Assembly: GCF_003945595.2 (NCBI RefSeq)
Contig: NW_024103718.1
Location: 1,550,001 to 1,614,000, forward strand
Direction of reading: 5' to 3'
DNA from: Pipra filicauda
Taxonomy: Eukaryota; Chordata; Aves; Passeriformes; Pipridae
DNA length: 64,000 bases
Position numbers and translations under genes: made by a program. The notes under the pieces were generated by a model. That model made no database searches, had not been told where the DNA came from, and saw only the letters and a program-made list of their open reading frames with translations. Of the stretch, positions 1 to 12,700 are shown piece after piece (within the stretch, counting starts at the first letter, position 1; each line of letters opens with the position of its first letter).

Positions 1-707
1 GAAATTTAATAATTTTTGAAGTTTTAATTTAATTTTTAAAGCACTGATTTATTTTTTTTTAATTCCTATGAACTCAGTGTTCTTCCTAATTGTAAAATAT
101 CAAGAATTGGAGATGATTGCTTCTGTCTACTTTTCTACAGACAGCAAAAATTGTACTGTCCTCTGTCATACTTTTCCTATTATTTTTTCTCTGGAGTCTT
201 TGTGTTTTGTGACTGTTTATATAGGCACATATGCTTTCTGTTTAGCATGTTATTTGTAGATCTTGCTTCTTACTTATTCTCATATGCAAATTTATTCAAA
301 CAAGATTAGATCCTTAAGGTGCAGTTTTTCATGTCTTTCAGACACTTATTGCTACCTTTCCTTTCAATCCTTTATAAGCCTACGAACCCTGATTTTAGTT
401 TGTTCTAATTTTAAGATTTCATATAATAGTTTTAAACATTTATCAAAGCTCTTTATCTCTCATTTTTAAAAAAATCTGCTCTTTTGCCTCTTTGAGAGTA
501 TAAGAGTTGAACTTATTTGGTTCTGGTTCTTTTATGCCTTGAATATTGATACTTATGTGTCTACATGTTTTTATCATCTATATAAGTAAATTATAGCATA
601 ATACATGTAAAAAGAATTTTCTTTTTTAATTAAGTGTTTGTGGGGAAAAAGAAATAAGGTACTTATTTCTTACATTATTCAGGCAGGCTTGTGTTTCTCT
701 GTCCCAG
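1..707. other. Upstream flank or intron of METTL21E, no gene recognised
   Basis: AT-rich sequence with T-runs before the first coding exon. The bases just before position 708 read as a splice acceptor (pyrimidine-rich, ending CCCAG at 703-707). The sequence is therefore probably an intron following a non-coding 5' exon outside the window. Two short open frames at 68-259 and 263-469 show no recognisable protein features. No promoter could be placed. Confidence 0.5.
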
Positions 708-792
708 GGTTTGTGACTTGGTATGGATTTGACATCATCACAACATAATTATCTACAAAATGAACTGGTAAGAGAATTGGAAAGACAAGAAG
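708..792 (+). CDS. METTL21E: METTL21E exon with start codon
   Basis: The exon begins after the acceptor CCCAG at 703-707. Bases 708-722 are untranslated, and coding starts at ATG 723 and ends in phase 1 at 792 (donor GTAAAA). It encodes about 23 polar residues starting MDLTSSQHNY, a variable tail outside the methyltransferase fold. A stronger-looking donor, GTAAGA at 768, is present inside the exon. Using it puts exon 2 in a frame that soon hits TAG, so the 793 donor is preferred. Confidence 0.8.
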
Positions 793-3700
793 GTAAAATG
801 TTTCTTATTTCATTATTTTTCCTTGTTGCACTTAAGAATATTGTTAAGTATAAGGAACAAAGTGTCTGGCTGACAGTGAGCTATCTTCTCATTCATTTTT
901 TCTGAAGAACTGTGTTTATGCCACTTGTGCAGAAAATACAACAGATAGCGCTGTTGTATTCTAGCTATGCAGTGGGTATCTTAAGTATGTTACACCTGCG
1001 TACTCTTGTCCTGGCAGTTTCCTACCAGTGCCTGGCATCTGTCCTCCAGCTACTTGCCTGTGACTGGTTCCAGGAAATGAAGCTGTGACTATGATCAAGC
1101 TATTCAGAGAGGTTTGTTTACGGGCTGTCAGTTAGGGAGAATTGGTTATTACAAGCTTGGTTTCTGTCCAGACAGTCTCAGACCTAATCTTTCAAATCCC
1201 TCAGGGGCTACTGACAGCTTTTCTTCTTCAGCACTTTCATGGCTGCACATCTTTCAAGATCCTAAAGTATTGTAAGTAGTCCCCTTTTTAGCAGTCACCA
1301 GGAGTAGACAAGGTTTTAGGGCAAGTGCATGTGTTTTGCGGTGGGGTCTAGTTATGTTCTACATAACATGTGTGAAAGGAAGAGGGGTTTAAAATTATTT
1401 TATTTTTCATAATATTTTTGTTTAAAATCTCAGCTGAGTTGTGGTCCATGTACAGCCAAGCTTTTGGGTTTCTGTTTTCTCAAGACAGATCAGCATGCAG
1501 TTTTGCTTTGCTACCTGTTCAGTGAGGCAACATGGAGCTTTGGGCATGACTGCAATACTTAAAATGAATTATTTTCTCATTAAAACTAATGTTTGTTGTT
1601 TCACTTTCAAATACTTTTTTTGGAGTACCCCAAACTGATGACCTTCTCTGGAAAGCTGATGTTGCACAAGAGGATGTCTGATAGCAATTGGTATAGGTTG
1701 CTGTTCTACAAAGCACTGTTCAAGTGTCTTAATTTGGAGATTTTCTTTAATGCAATTGTCTTTCCTTTTGTCTAATTCTGATTTGAACAAAGAGCTCAAG
1801 TTGATCCTATGCAATGAAGCATGATTATTAGGAGAAGAATTATCTAGAAGAATAAATGTTAAAGATAGATCTACTAAAGACTGAAATATTGATGCCTGTC
1901 ATTGTGTGTTCCATAGTACACGAGGGCTGAAATGAAGTTCCACAGTCATTTCTATGCTTCTGAAAGCTTGAGTGTCCAATACAGATATTCTCTTCATGCA
2001 GGATTCAGGACAGGGAAGAGTGAGGCTGCATATAATTTCTTTGGGTTTTAAATTATGAAAATAAATTGAATTCTAGGACATTAGGTCAATGTAAGCAAAT
2101 TAGTCAGTAGAATATTTAGATCAAATGCAGAAATACATTCCACTTAGCTAACAGAGGAACTGTGTCGATAGCAATGACAGGTGGTTCTCTTCCATGTCTA
2201 GAAACACTAGTTTAAGAGAATGAGGAGACATGAGTGGAAAATGGAATATCTTCAAAGTTTCATCTGACACCATACTTTGGCATCTTAAATTCCATGCCAG
2301 GTTCTGGAAGTAAAGGGTGCTGAACCTGCTGCATGGAGATTTACCTGCTCAATCACTCTGAGCCTGTGCCTTCCCTGTTCTTATCCTTTTTCTTTACTGC
2401 CTTCACCATCCCTATTTCATTATTTCACCTACCCAGTCTCAATATCTGTTTCTCAGGGTTCTTATTCTAGTTCAGTTTCTATGCAAGTTCCAGTCATGGG
2501 ATCATAGAATCACAAAATATTTTGGGTTGGAAGAGACCTTAAAGACCATGCAGTTCCAACCTCTCTACCATGGGCAGAGACACCTTCCACTAGACCAGAT
2601 TGCTCAAAGCCCCATCCATCCTGGTCTTGAACACTTCCATGGATGAGGCATCCACAGCTTCTCTGGGCAACCTGTTCCAGTGTTGCACCACTCTCACAGT
2701 CTGAGCTCTTTATCTTTGGTGCCTTCCCCTTTGCTTCTTAATTAACTCATCATAAGTTCTTCAGTTTAAAACTCCTTATTTTTGTTCACGATTCCCATTA
2801 CTACTGGTTCTCAACTTACAGGTAGGTTCTCACCCAGTCTGATCCTTCCTCGTGTGTCTTTATCCAATCAGTTCTCCACATCTGCATTATTAGATGTCTC
2901 CTTTCTTTCCTCACATAATTTATCCCGATCATTAGCTTTAAGTTTCCTTGGCTAAATGTTTCTAAGATCAGATTCTACCACTCCCATCCAAATTTCTTGG
3001 GATACTAGATTACTTTACCCCAGTTGCATCGTGTAAATTTAGCCCAGAATAACTTTACGTCTGAGACAGAAGGAGGAGGACAAGTTTGCAAGGCATACTT
3101 GTCCTTGACAGTCCATCGTTGCAGTTCACTTGGCCAGGCCTTAGTTTTTAATCCATAAATATCTGAGAAAATGCTGACCTAGTAACCGTCTAATAACTCC
3201 TGACACTTTAGAAGGGACACACTCCTTCTACTCACCCTGCTTGACAGATGTCCTAATTGATGGCAATTCCTGCCATCATGTCAAGTACCTTTTTGTGAAG
3301 TCCAGAAAGGTGCCTTAAACAGGACATACTTGGAATGGAGGAAAATGAGAATCAGTCTAACCCTGTAATTTAGAAATTAAGATATTCAGCTGGGAAGAGG
3401 AGTGACCTATTTCCTAGGTCTAGTTCTAAAGATACTACTTCTCTTTCTCATTCCCTTTCCTGCTGACACTTTCCCACTGACTTCATAGACTTAGCTGTAA
3501 ACTGTGAAAAATATCCTGGGACCTGAGCATGGAGTCCAAGTTTGCCTTTCACAACTGAGTGCCCAATTTGTAGTTGGGCTTTTCCTTGCTTATTGTCCTT
3601 CTAGCATGATTCTTGCAATCCAGGTTTTCTGATGGCCCACCTCTGGTGGTGATGGAGGGGAGGGGAAGCACCTGGTTCTGTAGGATGGCTGGAACACACC

Positions 3701-6700
3701 CCTTGTGTGAGTTCTGAATTTGAATTCTTCTGAGGAAGATCCAGCACTCAGTTCCTCCATTTTGAGTTCCTCAATCACTGAACCATTCTTTATATAGTGG
3801 ACTTTGCAATTTATAGTGCTGGTTAAATAAAGAGCTTATTTATACTATATAGAAATAACACTTTTGCAATATCTTCCCACACCACCTGACTTCCCTTCTT
3901 TCACCTTCCTTCTTTTTCATTTTTATTCTTGTCTTTTTGCTTTGAATTATGCTTCTATCTTAAGATTAAAAACCAACCAAACCCACAAAAAAACATATAA
4001 CCTCTTACATTAACGCTCACCCTAAAAGCATTAATGCTCATCCTAAAAGCATTAATGCCTACATACACACACACTCCAACTCATGGAAGTCACACCATTA
4101 GTTACCTACATTTTTTTCTTCATTGCAAGATTGAGAAATAGCAGAATTAAAATTCTACTCCTCTTAGGCAACAAGCTGTTTCTAAACCAAAAAAAGTCTA
4201 AAAGAGGTAGTTTAGAATAAGACCTCAGTGTAACTCAATTAAGGAGTGACTAGAAATAAATGGCACCTTCACAGCAAAACAGAATAGTCTAGAAATAACT
4301 CTTCTCTTTATTTATCTCTTGAATGTCTTGCAGTAAGTTACCTCTGAGCTCTTTTGTTTGAAAGTGGCAACATTCAAGTACTCTAGTAAACATCAGTAAA
4401 AATTCATTAATTTAACACTTCTGTGTTCCTTTTCTCTCCCCACAAGAAGTAGACCCACTTTCATTGAAGACATTGCTAAGCTCAAGTGGAAACTTCTTGG
4501 ATATGGATAGAGCAGAAGTTGGAGGCAACACTCAACAAATAATCAAAGTATACATCAACTCTGTAGAGAACTCTGCAACTTATTCTACCCTCTCAGCCAT
4601 GTGCCCGTCTTTCCTATTTTCACTTCTCTAATCTTTGCACTAACTGCAGTTTGACAATAAATAATATTTTTCAACTGCCACATGGAAAAGGTGGCATGGA
4701 TTGGTGTTTTTAGTTTATTTCAGGTCCTTTATTCAAAGATGTATTTTAGAAACCTAGAATTATTGGTAGGTGAAAACTGATGGCATTTTCTTGAGTCTCT
4801 TTCTATCCATCAGGAAGTTGGTTGCCTTTTCTAATATACATTAAACCATCTAATTTAAAGTTACAATCTTTTGTTGTCAAAGTCAAATAATTTAGTTATT
4901 TTTAGCTGCAGAGCTTTGACCTGAAGGTGTTTCCAATGACAGACAAACATGATGAAGTAACAGGGGAAGTACTTCACATATTAGAATTCATTATGTGTCC
5001 CTGAGATGGACACTATGGTACTTCTATTTTCAACCTTTTAATAGATTTTAAATGACCTGTGACTTGGATAGGACTAGGATAGCAGTGGTGTAAATTCCAA
5101 ATTTACAAGTGCCTCTCAAGCCTGGGCAAATACATAGACTGGATACTGTGAGCGTACCCCTCTTCAGTTCTTGTGTCCTCATGCTCTGAGCTAAGTGCAT
5201 TTTGTCTTTTGACTGAGAAGAGGCTGCCTGTGGTGGCAGTTGTGTATTTCTGCATTTCAAAGTATAAAATTTCAAGTATTATATTACCCTGACATAGTAT
5301 CTCAGATTAATCAATATAATACACTTCTTCATTGCCATCGTTTCAGCAGGTTGAACTTGTAATGAATGTACTGCTAACACTTACATGATGATCTCCCTTT
5401 TTGTAGGTAGGGATGAAATAAGGAAAAATTAACTGTCATTTAGACAAGTATTTCAATGGTACTTTGCTTTATATTCTTAGAAAGGTATAGGTTACATCTG
5501 ACTTCTGTGAAGTCAAGAACATGATTAGATTTCCCTCCTAACCCCTTCCTTTAAAGGTCCTCAGGCTGGAATAGAATGAAATAGAAATAAGTGGAATGAC
5601 ATAAAGATACTAAAGGGATACTACCTGGAATTTAGGGACTATTTTGTGATTCAGGATTTTGTATGTTTCCATGGAGCCATCTGTAATGCTTGCAGGAGCA
5701 GGGCTCTGATCTGGAGATATCAGTAGCTCAGTAAAAATTCTGAGATGCTAGAGTCCCTTAGTATTGAGACCTTTCTGGTTTTTTTTGGGGGTAAACTTGG
5801 TCTGAGCCATTGGAAATACCCATATGGATTCACAGGAATACCTTCTGATGATTTCTATCAGTGGAGTAATGTAACTCTTCTCCGGTCATCTCTTACAGTT
5901 ACAGAAGTGGTGGCAGATTTGTTCCCTCACCAATCTTTCTGCAGGTATCCTCTTGACTTTGGGATATATAGATAGCTATTTTATACATATATATGTATAT
6001 ATATATATATGCTATGTGTATTATATATATCATGTCCATATGATATATATAAAATACATCTTAAATACTTAGTTTGTATGACTCCAGTCCCATGTGTCCA
6101 GAGCGGGGGGATCTAAAGAGTCCTGGATATTACAAATTACTTTTTTTCATTATTCAATCAGTAATATCAGCACAGGTAGTCCTCTTGTGTTCATCAGACC
6201 CTGACATAATTGCTGAGAAGTCATGGAGGACTTCTCCACGTATGTCTTCACAGCTGTTGATACATGGTATTAAAATATTTGTAAGTACAAATATTTATGC
6301 TACATTTTAAATCTAAACTCCATAGGTGAGATTATATTGCTTCTGAAGAAGGGAGAGTATGTTGTTGTAGGGCTGAACTTTGTGAGGTCAAGTTCATGCT
6401 TAAGTCTTGAATTTCATTCCTTTTGCCAGTTGGAGAAGATCCATCAAAGCTGGAGAGAATCGGAAAATGATTGGATCTTATTTCCTTATGACCTTGGGCT
6501 GTGACACCATTTGACCTCAAGAGATTAAATAGGGTCAGAGCAGCACTTGAAAGAGGCTAACATGTATTTTTTTTCTGTAGGCTGTTTTGATGAATCAGTG
6601 GTTGAAACTGTGGTTTCTGAATTAATGCTGTTCTAATCCACTAGCAAAGTATTTGGAATATGTTTTGTTACTCTGTGTGCTATTTGTGAGTGAGTCTGAA

Positions 6701-9700
6701 AATGGATGTTAACTGCTAGTATCTTCTTAATAGCTTTCATGTATAAGGGTCATTTTACTTTTTTAGCCACATTTTAATTCAGGTATTTAGACAATGGTAA
6801 CTTTTTTTTTTAATGTAATTTTGATTTACCCCCCTTGTCTTTGCTGTTTTCCCTGCATTTTAAGTGCTGTTTTATGGTGCCTATCTCTGCTTGCTTTTCA
6901 TTCTGTGGAGAATGCAATAATGTAAGCAATATCATTAGTTATGCAAAGAGAGATTTAACATATGCTATTAATTGATGGATACTTAACTGAATTTTAAGGT
7001 TACCATTTCCTAGTGGAGCTATATACTTCCAGGCATGTTTTTATGTGACAAGTCGTGTAAAGGGAACAGCTGATCATGTAGCTGGTTTCTAAACAAGTGC
7101 TATTTCTACTCATTCTAATCAAAAAGTGTGAAGATAAAGACAGCTTTCTGCGTTGTTAAAGAAAAAAATGCTGCAGTTTGCAACTTTTTTCATTCTAACC
7201 TGGTCTATCTCCTGTTATTTTCTTCTGCCTTTCCTTCCCACTTGAAGGACTTCTCCAGGTCTGTCTCAGCAGAACTCACATCCTTTTCTTTCTTTAAGTT
7301 TTGTTGTAACAAGACAACTAAAGTCACATTTTAACATTTTACTTGTGAATGTGTCAGCAAAATCCTCTGGCTCCCTACACAAGATTTTGCAGCTTGACAC
7401 AAGTTTCTCTAACTAACCTGCCACTGACTTCACAACTCCGGTCTTCCACCTGATTTAGTATGTCTCTTTGGAAAACTGTGTTTGCATTTCAGTTGTAATA
7501 ATGATGATTGCTTTGCCTTTGAGAATGATGCTTTCGTTCTTTTGATGTGGTTGATACAGTGCCAGATGTGTCAGCAGTACCTGAGTTTTTTTCCCTCAGC
7601 CCTGATATTGATGTAAAATGCAGGGAGTTCAAACAACACACTCCAAAGATTTTTGACTCCAAGGTTAGACTTCTATAATAAACAATACTTTATCTGAAGT
7701 ATTTCAAAGAACACTTAAGAAATTAGCCTATTAGGCATAAAGTCTTAAGCAACTTAAAGACATTAAAATTCTATTTCTTAAAGAATTTCAGCAGCTATAG
7801 ATGGGAACTTCTTTGTGAACACAAGTTCAAGACCAAAGGAGTGCTATCTGTTTCACTAAGAAAAACTATCTCAATTTCTGTGTTACCTGAACAGGATCAG
7901 ATTGCCTCATTTTACTATAAATAAGGTTTTAGACTTGAAACTCCAGTGGTTTCTTTGTATACATGCTCATGCAAATAGATAAATAGGCTGAAGAAAATCA
8001 TTCTATATACATATACATACCACTTTCATGCCTCTCCACATCACAGAAGAGGAGTGAGGGCAAACCTACCTGGTCAAGCACAGGCAAATGAAGAGGGGAG
8101 GATCCAGTCCTAGCAGACCTTTAAGTTCTGACAGTTCAGAATGGGTGCTTGAGTAGTATTGCTGGAAATGCTCATTATGCACTTCCATACTTAGAAGAAT
8201 TGACAGCCAAGTCATTCAAGCCACCTCCTCTCTTGTCTGATCCTGTTCTACTGATGAGTCTTTCTTTTTGTCTTAAAACGTCGTTAGAATCATTCATTGA
8301 GCCATAATTTCAGTTTGTTTTTTTTTAACAAGAGAATATGAACACAGAGATAAACACTTCCAGGAGCATAACTTCCTTTTGGCTTTTTACATCTGTTATC
8401 AAGAAACTAGCTTGATCAAAGTACCAGCAGAATTTTCTTAGTGTTTTCAGGTATTAGAAGACTTCATCTCACTTGGATTTTACTTACTCTTATAGTAATT
8501 TTTGTGTCACTTGACAGATTTTCCATTAGTTCTTTATTTTTCTGTTCTGACTGCTCTGAAGGCAGTTACAGAAAAATTAACTTCTTTCCCTTTGCATAAT
8601 GCCACAAGAAGTTAGTTTGAAAGATATAAAGCAACAAACAGAGGAGTGTCTTTTGCAGTATGTAAACTTGTATGAAGGAAAGTGAATCTGACTAAAAGTC
8701 TGCACTCCTTATTTTGTCAGCACTCTTCATCAGGATCATTAGAATCCCAGGCCTGATAAAGTTTCTCAGGTTTTAAAGCCTGCCTACCATATGGTAACTC
8801 TGATGAAACAGATACTCTTCTTTATTCTTCACTATACTAGTATCATCTTAAGGGGAAATAAAAAAAAATAAAAAATTGCGTAAGCTTCTCCAGGGAACTC
8901 ACCTGGAGGATTACCAAAGGGATAAGATGGGCAAAAATTTAAATGGTGTTATTAATCAGCAGATTGGGCATTCTTCCTTTAGGAGTGCCAACGGTTTAGC
9001 TCAGGAAGGAAGCAGTGGCCTACAAACTCTGTTAGTGTAGGTGCTACACAAGGCTGAAATAGAAAGTTTGCTGATCACGTAGGGAATAGATGGGAAATGT
9101 TTATTAAGCGCTAGAGGGGCAGCTGTAATACTGCTAAAGTTTTATAGATCTTCTGGCAGAAGCTTTGTAAGTTAAGACTTAATAAGTTACCAGCTTCTCA
9201 ACAAAATTGGATCAAAAACTGATGTCAGGGGAGGAAGAATCAAGAAAAATGGCTGTAATTGAGAAGTAATAGAAAGAATAGCTTTTACTTCCCAGCTAGT
9301 AATGATCGCAGAACAAGATCAGACTGCTCCAAGCAATAGGAGAAGATTAAAAGCAGTCTGTATCTGGTATGCTTGGAAACAGGACGATATATTAAATACA
9401 CTTATGATATGAGTAATAAGACAGCTTTATATTATTTCTTTAATTAAAAAAAAAAGATTAATTTTGCCCTGAAGCAGCATTTCTCTGACATTTAATTCAT
9501 GTTTGCCAAGAGCTCCCTGATTACAGGCACAATGACTCATGTGTTTTCTCTCAGCTTAGCATTAGAGGCTTGAAGAAGATATAATGGGCTGACACATACT
9601 ACTTTTCCTAACATTTTAGAATACCAAAGTTTCAGTGTTGAGCATTTTATTTTAGTTATCTTTATAAAATTTATAAAAACCTGTTTGTATTTTTTTTCCA

Positions 9701-12700
9701 GTAGAATATGCACTGCATTATTTTTAATTTTGCTGTATCCCATGATTAGGGTTCTCCCCTCACAATAAATTCTTGGAGTACTGTGGTTGGTTAGTTGGTT
9801 TTTGTTGGGGTTTTGTGTCTTAGGGTCAACATACTAAGATTGAATATTTTTGCTTTTTCTTCTTCATTTGTTGCTTTTCTCTAGTCTCCTCTGATACTTA
9901 AAGTTGAGTTACAAGCTTAAAGCACTGGCTAATGAGCCTGAACATCTTCCTCATGTAATTTTGTTTGGTATCATCTTTTTCTTAGTTCACTCCTGCTTTT
10001 GTTCCTTGGGCCTTGTATCACAAGGAAGGGAGAGAGACTTTGTCAATATGTTAGCAATAAAATTACTGAGGCATATGGCAAAACAAGTGACGACACTTGT
10101 GGCTGTCATGTCCTGTGACTGCAATGATTTGAGGGAGAAGAAAATATGAAGAATCTTTGGTAGACCAATGTGTTTTATGCTGTTGAAAGCATAAATGTTT
10201 TCATTTTTAACAGCATTTGGGCCTACAATTTCCATGCAGATCCTGATATTGATATCTGTGATTTTGTTGGGGGCTGCAGGCTTGATCCAGAAACTCTGCT
10301 TTGGACAAGGTGGTAACCCAGTTATCTAAATCTCTAGCATGCTTTCTAGAAGGTGTAGCTTGTAAACATGTTTTGTTTTAGCTGATTTGCCAGCAGATCG
10401 TAGTTGGCACTGAAAGCAAAATTCTTGTGAAAACTTGGAATGAATCTAGACTTTGCTAAGAAAATGTTCTAGACAACTTCACTTACATATTTCTTTTCCT
10501 AACATTGTGGTGCTGCTTTGTGTGATGATGGCAAAACTGAAACTAGCTTGGTATGCAGCTAAAAAAGAATGAATCCTCTCCTGTTAGAAGAGTTATCCAA
10601 GATTATGTTAGCTAGCATAAATATCCTTTGCTTAGCAACAGGAATGGCATTCAGGATATCAAGCCAACTGGAAAAAATACCTCTGACAGGGCTCTGTTGG
10701 GGTGGGTGGATAAGCTTTCCTGATAACACTAGTGCTTTCACTCCTGTCTGTTATAATTTGTGTTGATAGGATCTGTTTCACAAGTTTTGTGACAGACTTA
10801 TAAATGATACTCTGCCTCCTTTTGTTTACTGTCAAAAAGAACCATAATGTGGGGAAAGTGATTAGCAAAAGGATATGGAAAATAATGAAAAATCTGGGCA
10901 CATAAGACCATGAGTACCTATACTAGGGCAGCTGTTCTTGAAGGGAAAAAGAAGTTTAAAAATTTCCTTTGGATTGCTGAAAGGAAAAACAACGTATGGT
11001 GACATTTCCCTTCTTTACTTTTTATGAACTTAGCTGCTTCAGCAAAATAGAAAGAAATTATTTAGTCATAAAACTTAAAACTTCAATTAGAATTCAGGAG
11101 AATTGTCATATATCATGCAAACTGCTAATGGTGAAATGTATTTTTATTTACAGATGTAATTCATGTTCTTGCTTCCAAATAAACTTTTCAACATGAATTG
11201 GTAGTTTCATTATCAGTCCACTCAGCCTGTTTGACTTTTTATACTTTTTCTTCCAGGGGAAAAAGAGGATGAACAGATAGTTGCAGAAATCATGAGGAGG
11301 CGGTTTTTTCCTGCTCTTATAACTCATGAGAACTGGGAAGGCTTTCACTTTGCTGGCCATGAGATAAGAATTACAGAAGCCACTGATTGTTATGGGGCAG
11401 TCGTCTGGCCATCGGTACAATATTTTTGCAGTATTGTTATTTTTTATTTTTGGAGTCTTGTAGCACTTTTTAATTTGTTTTGTAGGACAAATATGTTTTA
11501 TTATATGTTGTAAACTCAAGGAAATAATTCTGTGCTTCTCTGTCTCTGTTCTGGAAATCTCAAACCTGAACTTAACCTGATTTTGTTTGAATTTGTGGTT
11601 CTGAAAGCTTAGATGGTATTTCTTCTTTGTGCCCCAGTCATACAAGGTGTATGATCTTGTGTCCCCTCCTCATTTACCAGTAACTTTTGATTCTATTAGG
11701 CAATTACATGCATATTTTGAAGGAAATATGGCAGTTTTATGATTATTGCATTTCTGTACGTTTTGTAAATACAGATGACTGTGTATCAGGCAGATCCAGG
11801 TTGTGGAAACCACTATGCTACACGCTCACAAGATATTAGCACTCACAGAAGCTACGCAGGCTACTCATGTAAGAAACAAATTTACCATATAAATATGTAG
11901 ACAAGGGAAAAGGAGCTTTCAGTTGCTTAAGCAGCCAGAAATATAGTGGGAGAGAACCATTGTCCTTGGCTCTTGCTATAAGAACCGTGAGCACATCCAC
12001 CATACAAGAAGCCTTCTTCAAGGTTTTGAATCTGTACAATGTAGCTAACTGACTGTTTGGAAATAATTAAGACTGAAAGAATGCACCAAGAGGTGCCACG
12101 ATAAACCATTGACACTTGTGGCTTTCAGGGAACAGTCCCTGTAGGAGAGACCCACGAGGCTCCATTTCTGTCCCAGCTGTATCAGCGTCCCAGGTTCATA
12201 CTGTTTTTAAGAAGTATGGCTATAGTTCAGCTGCGATATTCCTTATTTTAGGAGATCTGGACAAATAATCTCTACTATATGTTTTAGTGATGTCAGTGCA
12301 TGTCCTCATGGAAAGTTTGGCTGGCTGCTGATTATTCTCACAGAATCATGGGCTTCATTGAAAAGCACCTTTTTTTTTTTTTTCCTGGAGGGGCTTAGCC
12401 AGTTTTGCTGTGTAAGGAAGACAACCTTTCAATCTATGTTTCTTGATGTTCTCCCTTCCTCTTGATCTAGCTTTACTTGAACTCTTATGAAAAATGTCAG
12501 CCAAATTTGTCAAGAGGGGAGAAACTTTAATGAAAATAAAGTTTCTGTATGTTTCATGGGAAGGCAGAACTCTCAGGAACTTTGATTTTGCTAGCTGGTT
12601 TCTACAGCAGAATAGGGTGAACTCTGAGGGAAGGAATTATAGGAATTTATGGAATAACAGGAAATCCTAATATAATGTGCCAAATATTAGTCAAATATCA

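Larger units (their letters stand above)
793..11256 (+). other. METTL21E: METTL21E intron 1 (10.5 kb)
   Basis: This large first intron holds a CR1 fragment at 2501-2702, a 21-base tandem repeat at 4008-4058 and an AT dinucleotide-rich block at 5981-6056. The many short open frames in it lack recognisable motifs or paired splice sites, and I call none of them genes. Confidence 0.8.

Noticed and set aside
11148..11645. 165-codon open frame on the minus strand
   Set aside because: It lies antisense to METTL21E exon 2 and its flanking introns. Its composition is lysine-rich from AT-rich DNA and no domain is visible.
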